DNA from: Candidatus Thalassarchaeaceae archaeon
GTDB lineage: Archaea; Thermoplasmatota; Poseidoniia; Poseidoniales; Thalassarchaeaceae
Reading direction: 5' to 3'
NCBI GenBank assembly: GCA_013329905.1
Contig: DUJH01000049.1
Location: 64,990-87,411, forward strand
Length of the DNA: 22,422 nt
Shown: piece by piece, positions 16,362 to 22,422 of the stretch
Position numbering within the stretch: position 1 is the first letter of the stretch
Layout of the letters: the number at the start of each line of letters is the position of its first letter
Program-made: the position numbers and the translations under genes
The notes under the pieces: model-generated
What the model saw: the letters and a program-made list of their open reading frames with translations, nothing else
The model's database searches: none
What the model was told of the DNA's origin: nothing

Positions 16362-16934
16362 TCAATCACTGACGACGACGACTTTTGCCGGCCTCAGAAC
16401 ACGGTCGTGGAGCATGAATCCGGATTCGATCTCTTCGAGGACGGTCCCGGAGGCCTGTCCGTCGGGGGCAGGAATCGTTGCGATTGCTTCCATTCGAGTT
16501 GGGTCGAAGGCGGCACCGACGGTTTCGACTCGGGTGACTCCTTCGGTTTCGAGGGCGTTCTTGAGAGAGTCAAAAGTCATTCGAACACCCTCGGTGATGG
16601 CCTCGTTGTCACCATTACCATTGCTCAGAGCCTTTTCGAGGCCATCGATTGCAGGGATGATTTTGCTGGCGAGTCCTGCTGCTCCGAATCGAATCGCTTC
16701 AGCGCGGTCCCGCTGCCCTCGATGTCGCGCGTTCATCGTCTCTGCTCGCGCGTATTGTAAATCGCTGAGTAATTCTGCGACCCTCGCTTCAAGCAATACC
16801 ATTGGGTCTTCGGGCTCGGCCTCCGCCACCTCGTCGACAGGCTCAACCTCGCCCGACTCCTCCTCTGGCATGGGTGAGTGGTTTTGAGCACCCTTCAAGA
16901 ATCCAATGGTCGGAGAGGCTCGCACTTCGCTCAT
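16362..16934 (-). CDS. grpE: Nucleotide-exchange factor GrpE
   Basis: GrpE releases ADP from the Hsp70 chaperone DnaK. The 190-residue protein has an acidic, disordered N-terminus, a long helix with LLSDLQYARAETMNARHR (about 57-74), and the C-terminal beta domain with FDPTRMEAI and a final FMLHDRVLRPAKVVV, which is the GrpE signature region. ATG 16934 overlaps the rli1 stop by four bases (ATGA), so translation is probably coupled; ATG 16871 is an alternative start. No dnaK or dnaJ is in the window. GrpE in archaea is generally regarded as acquired from bacteria together with DnaK. Confidence 0.92.
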   Translation of the reverse strand: MSEVRASPTIGFLKGAQNHSPMPEEESGEVEPVDEVAEAEPEDPMVLLEARVAELLSDLQYARAETMNARHRGQRDRAEAIRFGAAGLASKIIPAIDGLEKALSNGNGDNEAITEGVRMTFDSLKNALETEGVTRVETVGAAFDPTRMEAIATIPAPDGQASGTVLEEIESGFMLHDRVLRPAKVVVVSD

Positions 16935-18709
16935 TCGAGGTAGAAGTATTCGCCACTCGCCTTTTGCTCGCGGTCCTTGCGGCTGCCTCGCTTATTGATC
17001 CGTGGGCGGTGAGATTCGTGGTCGCGACGGAAGGTGACATCGACATCTTCGAGGAAGCGGTTCATTCCCTTCCGTAGCGACATCGGACCGACTGCATTTC
17101 CGTGAGAGCCACCTTCACCATCAAAGACGAGAAGTGAATCGCTAACGATGTCGATGAAGTAGATGTCGTGATCGATGACCATCGCTGCCTTCTCATTACT
17201 TTCCATCGTGCGGCGGATTGCCTTCGCTGTCTCCATTCGAGCGTTTGCATCGAGGTGAGCGCTCGGCTCATCTAACAAGTAGAGGTCAGCCTCCTTTCCG
17301 AGACAAATTGCAATGCTGACCGCCTGCAACTCGCCACCAGAGAGTTTCTTAGCCCGCAATTCCAGTAATTGGTCGACCTGCAGCGGACGAATCACCTGAG
17401 TGTGAAACTCGCCGCTGCGCCACTTAGCACCGAGTTCCGTATCGAGCCAATCTTGCACGCTGCCATCGAAATCGGTTCTGACGTGTTGCGGCTTGTACGA
17501 GACGCTAGCTTCCATCGTGCACCAACCCTGATCGGGTTCCATCTCGCCTGCAATCATTCGAACCATTGTGGTCTTTCCAGTGGCGTTCGGTCCAACCACA
17601 CCTACGACCTCGGCGCTTCGCACTTGGCCTTCTCCGGTTTTGAGATGGAAATCGCCCAGAGTCTTCTCCATATCGCCCCACGAAAGGATGGTCTGGCCTA
17701 CTTCCTCACCTCGCACGCGTCCGCGCAGGAATTGAATCGGTTTGTCACGGATCCGTACGTTTTCTTCGGGAAGGAATCCCTCGAGATAGGCGTTGATTGC
17801 GGTCCGCGTCGAGCGAGCTGGAGTAAATATTCCGAATGCTGCTCTCTCGCCATAAACGACGTGAAGCAAATCACAGAGCACATCGAGAATTGCCAAATCG
17901 TGCTCGACCACAAGTATTCGCTTACCGCGCTCAACCATTCCTTGGATGATGCCTACAACACGCATGCGCTCGTGAATATCAAGGTAGGACGTCGGCTCGT
18001 CGAAGAAGTAGACATCTGCCTCCTTGAGTAGAGTAGCAGCTATCGCCACTCGCTGTAATTCTCCTCCAGACAATTGACCCAGAGTCCTATCCAAAATGTG
18101 ATCGATGGCGAGTAGTTCAGCATATTCCTGCATTTCGCCGCGGTCATCGACGCGTTCCAGCAATTCGCGGGCTTTGCCTTCGAAGATTTTCGGCAGCTTG
18201 TCGATGTACTGTGGCTTCACAGCAATCTTCACACCTTCATCTGCGACCATCGTCAGATAATCGCGCAACTCTCCGCGAGGGAATGATTCGATGATTTCGG
18301 CCCAGTCGCGCGAGTTGATGGTCCAGTCGCCAAGATTCGGTCGCAGTGCGCCTGAGAGTAGATTGATTGCGGTCGACTTCCCCATCCCGTTCGGTCCGAG
18401 GATGCCTACGACTTGCTCCTCGCGAGGCGCGGGCAGACGGAACAAACGGAATCCATTCTCACCATATCGGTGAGTCATATCCCCGTCGAGTTCCTCTGGC
18501 AGATTTGTGATGATTAGTGCGTCGAATGGACACTTGTTGACACAAATGCCGCAACCGATACACAGTGGCTCTGAAACCAACGGCTTGCCGCTTGAATCAT
18601 CGAGCACGATACACTCGATGCCGTTGCGAACAGGTGGGCAAAAAGCCCAGCATTCTGCATTGCATTTCTTGGGTTGACAGCGATCCTCGAGTAGAACAGC
18701 GACCCTCAT
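16931..18709 (-). CDS. rli1: ABCE1/Rli1 ribosome-recycling ATPase
   Basis: ABCE1 (Rli1) splits ribosomes after termination. The 592-residue protein is full length for the family. It starts with the two [4Fe-4S] clusters: C11, C16, C20, C24 and C50, C53, C56, C60 (CIGCGICVNKCP). The first ATPase has Walker A GPNGMGKST at 105-113 and signature LSGGELQRV; the second has GPNATGKTT at 373-381 and signature LSGGELQAV, each with a following DEP segment. The start is well set: GGAGGGG lies five bases before ATG 18709. It is followed by grpE through a four-base overlap and lies 70 bases downstream of the isoprenoid cluster. Confidence 0.97.
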   Translation of the reverse strand: MRVAVLLEDRCQPKKCNAECWAFCPPVRNGIECIVLDDSSGKPLVSEPLCIGCGICVNKCPFDALIITNLPEELDGDMTHRYGENGFRLFRLPAPREEQVVGILGPNGMGKSTAINLLSGALRPNLGDWTINSRDWAEIIESFPRGELRDYLTMVADEGVKIAVKPQYIDKLPKIFEGKARELLERVDDRGEMQEYAELLAIDHILDRTLGQLSGGELQRVAIAATLLKEADVYFFDEPTSYLDIHERMRVVGIIQGMVERGKRILVVEHDLAILDVLCDLLHVVYGERAAFGIFTPARSTRTAINAYLEGFLPEENVRIRDKPIQFLRGRVRGEEVGQTILSWGDMEKTLGDFHLKTGEGQVRSAEVVGVVGPNATGKTTMVRMIAGEMEPDQGWCTMEASVSYKPQHVRTDFDGSVQDWLDTELGAKWRSGEFHTQVIRPLQVDQLLELRAKKLSGGELQAVSIAICLGKEADLYLLDEPSAHLDANARMETAKAIRRTMESNEKAAMVIDHDIYFIDIVSDSLLVFDGEGGSHGNAVGPMSLRKGMNRFLEDVDVTFRRDHESHRPRINKRGSRKDREQKASGEYFYLE

Positions 18710-18779
18710 ACATACCCCTCCTGTTTGCTCCGCCCGATAATCTTCCCTTGAGACTTGTCCAATACAAGCCGCTTCCGGC

Positions 18780-20030
18780 TCAAAGAGCGAGGAAGCGGTA
18801 ACGCGTGTACACGTAAGCAGCTAGAGTAATCTTCTCCGCCTTTGAAAGCTGTACGCGTCGAGTGAAAACATCACCTTCACTCTTGTTGATTTTCTTGAGG
18901 ATTGATTCGTAAAATGCCATCATTGCTGCGGGTGAATAACGTGACTGTCGGTCGAGCAGTGGTAGCAATTTGAACGCCTTATCTCGGTAGGTCTCCGCCC
19001 GCGAGATGTACTCCTCGACGAATGGCTTCCATCCGGGGTGTTCGAGCAGTTCCGCTCCGCTCTTCACATCCTGCTCGCTGATTCCGTAGCGGCGCAGGTC
19101 CTCCATCGGAAGGTAGATCCTGTCGCGCTCGGCATCCTCAGCGACGTCGCGAATGATATTCGTCAGTTGCATGAAAATCCCCCATGATTCAGAGAATTCG
19201 CGAGCTTCTAGGTCATCATAGCCGTAAATCTCGATGCACACCAGTCCGACCGTAGAGGCCACACGGTAGCAGTAGGAGTAGAGTTCCTCAAAAGTCTCGT
19301 ATCGGTTTTGGTGAAAGTCATCTTCCATTCCGCTAATCATGTCGTCCAAGAGTTGTCTTGGGATGTTGTAGCGTCGAATCGTATCTTTGAGAGCAATGAA
19401 AATTGGATCTGTCGAAGTGATCTGTCCATAAGCGGTTGAGAGCTTCTTTCGATAGTAGAATAGTTGCGACATCCGGTCGTCGTAATGATCGCGGGCAACG
19501 ACCGGGCTGCTCCCAGTCAAACGCTCAATATCGGCCCTGTACTCGATCGATTCAGGATCATCGGAAGATCCTCCGGGGAATGAATCAACATAGTCTCCGT
19601 CGGCGATGTCGTCAGCGCGTCGGCAGAAGGCGTAGTAAGCGCAGATTGCGCGACGTGCCTCGTTTGGAAGATACTTGAACGAGTGATAGAAATTGCCAGC
19701 CTCGACGCGGGTTAATTCCTCACAGTAATCGTAAGCGGCTTCAATCATGTATTCCGGCACATCGGTTTCTGACCAGATTGCAGCATCGATGTGCCCGAAT
19801 GGATTGAGGAGTTCTCCTCGGGAGCCCAGGACACCCATGAATCGAGCTCCCTCCCGAAGCGTCTCGAGGGCAGTAATCGAAATTGCTCGACCTGCTTCAC
19901 GAGTCATACTGACTGCAGATCGTACGACCTCGATTCCTTCGGGCTGAACGTCAGGATCTACGAGAGATATGCTACGCTCGAGGTCATACCGCACTCCCGT
20001 CGTGGGATCGGTTTTCGAGCGCTGTGACAT
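18780..20030 (-). CDS. HpnD/CrtB-like squalene/phytoene synthase with N-terminal extension
   Basis: This is a trans-isoprenyl diphosphate head-to-head synthase of 416 residues from ATG 20030. The first Asp-rich motif is DDIAD at 140-144 (after YYAFCRRA) and the second is NIIRDVAED at 291-299. RYETFEELYSYCYRVASTVGL near 243-263 is typical of HpnD and CrtB. HpnD condenses farnesyl diphosphate to presqualene diphosphate and CrtB condenses geranylgeranyl diphosphate to phytoene; sequence alone does not decide, though I favour HpnD-like. About 90 residues precede the usual start of the fold and contain no known motif. GTG 20075 would add 15 more residues but lacks a ribosome site. Gene order suggests cotranscription with the synthase upstream. 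Confidence 0.87.
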   Translation of the reverse strand: MSQRSKTDPTTGVRYDLERSISLVDPDVQPEGIEVVRSAVSMTREAGRAISITALETLREGARFMGVLGSRGELLNPFGHIDAAIWSETDVPEYMIEAAYDYCEELTRVEAGNFYHSFKYLPNEARRAICAYYAFCRRADDIADGDYVDSFPGGSSDDPESIEYRADIERLTGSSPVVARDHYDDRMSQLFYYRKKLSTAYGQITSTDPIFIALKDTIRRYNIPRQLLDDMISGMEDDFHQNRYETFEELYSYCYRVASTVGLVCIEIYGYDDLEAREFSESWGIFMQLTNIIRDVAEDAERDRIYLPMEDLRRYGISEQDVKSGAELLEHPGWKPFVEEYISRAETYRDKAFKLLPLLDRQSRYSPAAMMAFYESILKKINKSEGDVFTRRVQLSKAEKITLAAYVYTRYRFLAL

Positions 20031-20043
20031 GGTGATGCCTGAC

Positions 20044-20105
20044 GCGAGCCCACATGGCTCGCACTTGAACCTCACCCTCGCGCGCGTGCAGGCCGCTTAG
20101 CGGCC
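20044..20105 (-). repeat. Two hairpin-forming inverted repeats before the HpnD-like gene
   Basis: The 122-base gap between the two prenyl synthase genes contains GCGAGCC/GGCTCGC (stem 7, loop 5; 20044-20062) and GGCCGCT/AGCGGCC (stem 7, loop 1; 20091-20105). Neither is followed by a T tract on the coding strand, so a standard terminator is not supported. They could be an attenuator, an RNA processing site or chance in a GC-rich spacer. Confidence 0.45.
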
Positions 20106-20152
20106 TTGAGGGGGGTTCTAGTTGGAATCATGCTCAGTTCAGGCAATTGAAC

Positions 20153-21172
20153 TCAGAGTTGCTTTCGGGCTTTCGCTGCAGCCTTGTTGAGGAGACGGTC
20201 CTCAAGGGCTTTGAAGCGTGTCCCGACAGCGCTCAGTGCAGCGATTCTCTTGATTCTGCTACGGCTAACTTTGATGCGCTCTCCGGCGTCGAGGACATTG
20301 CCTGTTCGGAGCAGCGAGATAGTGTCCAGACCGATGGCTACTGGGAGGATGCAGGCCATCCGAAGATTGCGATGCTTTCGTGGAATCATTCGGATGTAGC
20401 GGATGGCCGCCTCGTAATGGTCGCAGGCGAGGTCGAGATAGGAATCGTAGAGCGGTCGGAATGCTGAGATTGACTCAGGATTTCGCAGGTCTTCATGAGT
20501 CAGACCAAATTCGGCAAGGCGCTGGCTCGGGATGTAGCATCTGCCTAGGGCGATGTCCGCAGGGATATCTCGCAGGATATTTGTCATCTGCAGAGCCTTG
20601 CCGAAGCGGATTCCAAGAGCGTCGAAAGTCTCTGTGTCTGCAACCCCGCCTTCGAGTTCGTGCAAGAGCGTAATCGCAGTCCAGAACTCGCCTACGCTAC
20701 CGGCGACGCGGTAGGCATAATCATCCAATTCTGCGTCGTTCTCAAGAGTTGTCAAATCAGACCCCAAAGCTCCGAATCTTACGAGATCGAGTCGCTGTCC
20801 TGAGATTATGACGTCAAGACATCGCTGCATCAGGATAGCATCCTCGGACGACATCGCACGGTAGGCTGCAATCACTGAATCGAGATTCTCAAGCAGCCTC
20901 TTCTCATCAGCATCCTCCTGAATAGATGCGATGTCGCTGAGGTCGACGACTTCGTTACCAATGAGTAAACCACGATAGCCGTCGAGAGCTTCAATCAACG
21001 CCTCCGCATTTTCAGTCTTCGAGTCGGCAATTGTGTCCGCAAGGCGAGCGAGCAAGTAGAGTAGTCCCACTTGGTCACGAACGGTGTTGGGAAGCGTTGT
21101 GAGGGTCAAGTGGAATGAGCGTGATGTGGCTTTGAGTAGGCCATCGATGTGCGAATTGATTACTTCTGCCAT
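20153..21172 (-). CDS. Squalene synthase-like enzyme (farnesyl-diphosphate farnesyltransferase type)
   Basis: This 339-residue enzyme resembles the one-step bacterial/eukaryotic-type squalene synthase rather than HpnC. Residues 12-40 (LLKATSRSFHLTLTTLP and on) lead to DTIAD at 46-50. YAYRVAGSVGEFWT lies at 153-166, and the second Asp-rich motif is NILRDIPAD at 198-206, followed by LGRCYIP. Family members join two farnesyl diphosphates and reduce the intermediate to squalene with NADPH; other family members make dehydrosqualene or phytoene. ATG 21172 is preferred, with GGTGAAG just upstream; GTG 21193 would add seven residues. It lies 59 bases after the HpnE-like gene and 122 before the HpnD-like gene, all on one strand. 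Confidence 0.88.
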   Translation of the reverse strand: MAEVINSHIDGLLKATSRSFHLTLTTLPNTVRDQVGLLYLLARLADTIADSKTENAEALIEALDGYRGLLIGNEVVDLSDIASIQEDADEKRLLENLDSVIAAYRAMSSEDAILMQRCLDVIISGQRLDLVRFGALGSDLTTLENDAELDDYAYRVAGSVGEFWTAITLLHELEGGVADTETFDALGIRFGKALQMTNILRDIPADIALGRCYIPSQRLAEFGLTHEDLRNPESISAFRPLYDSYLDLACDHYEAAIRYIRMIPRKHRNLRMACILPVAIGLDTISLLRTGNVLDAGERIKVSRSRIKRIAALSAVGTRFKALEDRLLNKAAAKARKQL

Positions 21173-21231
21173 CACTTCACCCGGTCTGGCCACTTTGGCT
21201 CATTTGTTGAGTCCTTCGCACTTAGGAGCAC

Positions 21232-22422
21232 CTACCACTCCCTCCAACCCTCGGCTCCTCTCCGTGGTGATTCAGGCCAGTCGGGCCACTCTGAGTCGTG
21301 CTTCCAGCCTCTGAATTCTGCAGTACCTCTCTGCTCAAGCAGGCCTGCTGCTGCGGTGAGTCCTGCCCTGCTCGCTCCCTCCATTGTGCTTGGCCAATCA
21401 ATGTCTATCCAATCTCCACCGAGTATGACCCCCTCTCCTGCGTCGAGCGGGTCTGGGCGCAGGCGTTGTGCGCCGGTTCGCAGAGATGTTGTTGCGTGCT
21501 TGTTGCGGATGACATGGAATGAGACGATTGCGGGTGCTTGTGGGAATGCGGTTTCGATTACCCGTTCGTACTCGTTTTGGATAAGTTCGTCATCCCAGTC
21601 GAGGTAAGGGTCGGCATAGGATACTAGAACGCTCATCCAGTGCCCAGGCAGCCCTCCTCTCTCTCCGTCATCGAGTTCTGCCGAACGGTCGAAGAGTGTC
21701 TGGATTATGGGCTCGTCACAGCAGCTGACAAAGTGTATTCCTTCGGGAAGAATCGGTCCTTCATGGAAGGCGTGGATAGCGATCCGTGCAGTGTTTCCTA
21801 GGTCCGCTAGACGACCGGCTACCTCATGCGATGCGGCACTTGCTCCGGAGCCGGTAAGCAATCTTGCTGTAACTGAACTCGGTGTGCAGAGGATGACTGT
21901 TGATGCTGCAATCATTCCGTCTCTGGTGGTTACTCCGGTGACTCTTCCTGCTTCTCGGTAGAGTGAGGTCACTGGGGTTGAGACTCGGACCTCCACTCCG
22001 GCTGAAGCCAGAGTTCTGCGCAGGGCTGGTGAGAGTGATTTTGCTAGATCTTTGGTGAATGATCCGACATCAAATGCATCGGCTTCGCCGAATAGTCCGC
22101 GCTTGAACAGGAATGCAGCCGATGCAGCGCTGGCTTGGCTGGAATCGATGTTGAGGGTTGTGCGGACAAGTGGGTCCCAGAATCTGGTGATTGACCGCTC
22201 GGTTTGGCCATTATCGCGCAGCCAATCGAGGAAGGTGGTATCGTCGAGGCTGCGCCGGCGTTCCTCGTCCATTTTGTGCAGTTCCTTGACCACTTTTTGC
22301 ATGGCAATCTTGTCACCCAGTTTGAGGAAACTTGCGTTGAGCAGTGATGCCGATAGGTGGTTAGGTGGTGGCAGATTCCCTGAGCGAATTGTGGAGATTG
22401 TGCCTTTTTCGACCTCGAGATA
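21232..22422 (-). CDS. hpnE: HpnE-like FAD-dependent amine oxidase/desaturase (partial, N-terminus outside window)
   Basis: The frame is open to the window edge, so the N-terminal part, including the FAD-binding GxGxxG, is missing; 396 residues remain. The visible part matches squalene-associated HpnE: FLDWLRDNGQTERSITRFWDPLV near 70-95 of the fragment, LFKRGLFGEADAF, a hydrophobic STVILCTPSSVTARLL strand, and the C-terminal FAD-contacting GGDWIDIDWPSTMEGASRAG. In the HpnCDE route, HpnE reduces hydroxysqualene to squalene; related enzymes are phytoene or dehydrosqualene desaturases. It lies first in a same-strand run with two head-to-head prenyl synthases, which supports a role in squalene or carotenoid synthesis. 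Direction (reduction or desaturation) cannot be read from the fragment. Confidence 0.87.
   Translation of the reverse strand, partial: YLEVEKGTISTIRSGNLPPPNHLSASLLNASFLKLGDKIAMQKVVKELHKMDEERRRSLDDTTFLDWLRDNGQTERSITRFWDPLVRTTLNIDSSQASAASAAFLFKRGLFGEADAFDVGSFTKDLAKSLSPALRRTLASAGVEVRVSTPVTSLYREAGRVTGVTTRDGMIAASTVILCTPSSVTARLLTGSGASAASHEVAGRLADLGNTARIAIHAFHEGPILPEGIHFVSCCDEPIIQTLFDRSAELDDGERGGLPGHWMSVLVSYADPYLDWDDELIQNEYERVIETAFPQAPAIVSFHVIRNKHATTSLRTGAQRLRPDPLDAGEGVILGGDWIDIDWPSTMEGASRAGLTAAAGLLEQRGTAEFRGWKHDSEWPDWPESPRRGAEGWREW

Noticed and set aside
16354..16887. Ser/Arg-rich open frame of 177 codons on the + strand opposite grpE
   Set aside because: Composition is typical of antisense translation of a Glu/Ala/Asp-rich gene; grpE has full family support.
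17369..18031. Open frame of 220 codons on the + strand opposite rli1
   Set aside because: It is a mirror of the conserved ABCE1 coding sequence; no recognisable domain and no independent start signals.
20031..20152. Intrinsic terminator between the two prenyl synthase genes
   Set aside because: Hairpins are present, but no T tract follows on the coding strand, and archaeal termination relies mainly on T-rich sequence.
1..22422. CRISPR arrays, insertion sequences, integrase sites, tRNA or rRNA genes
   Set aside because: I saw no regularly spaced repeats, transposase motifs or tRNA-like TPsiC loops; I read the gaps by eye only, so an automated tRNA search could still find a degenerate one.

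Overview
The window looks like a compact chromosome segment from a planktonic euryarchaeon, most likely Marine Group II/III (Candidatus Poseidoniia, Thermoplasmatota). The archaeal signature comes from an ABCE1/Rli1 ribosome-recycling ATPase, a DRG-type GTPase with a C-terminal TGS domain, an archaeal NadM, a CTP-dependent (DUF120) riboflavin kinase and an archaeal TruA. The marine-group flavour comes from a lipoprotein with Cys-bounded GCT(D/N) repeats and calcium-loop repeats, and from bacterial- or eukaryote-like acquisitions: a mitochondrial-type citrate synthase, GrpE, a PqqB-like hydrolase and squalene/carotenoid enzymes. This placement is inferred from gene content, not from a tree.

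Layout. Bases 1-3244 (+) carry the end of an ABC-2-like permease, an unrecognised Trp-rich protein that overlaps it, a TPR-like protein and truA. Bases 3225-4627 (-) carry ribK and a PqqB-like metallo-hydrolase. A Kbl/BioF-like aminotransferase follows at 4743-5933 (+). Bases 5948-7065 (-) hold a four-helix membrane protein and a DUF309 protein. Citrate synthase lies at 7147-8316 (+). A glycerophosphodiester phosphodiesterase with an apparent N-terminal frameshift is at 8336-9451 (-). A UMF1-like MFS transporter with a large inserted calcium-loop domain is at 9556-11508 (+). tatC and the DRG GTPase are at 11546-13502 (-). A 262-base gap with hairpin potential precedes an unknown gene coupled to nadM (13765-15008, +). 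The remainder (15031-22422, -) holds a pectinacetylesterase-like lipoprotein, grpE, rli1, and a three-gene isoprenoid cluster that runs off the window edge.

How the genes fit together. The clearest candidate system is the isoprenoid cluster: a HpnE-like FAD amine oxidase (partial), a one-enzyme-type squalene synthase and a HpnD/CrtB-like prenyl synthase with a long N-terminal extension. It should make a C30 (squalene or C30 carotenoid) or C40 product. Rli1 and GrpE overlap by four bases and are probably cotranscribed. TatC, the lipoprotein and the transporter with its inserted domain all point to an elaborated cell surface. No gap exceeds 300 bases. I saw no tRNA, rRNA, CRISPR array or insertion sequence.
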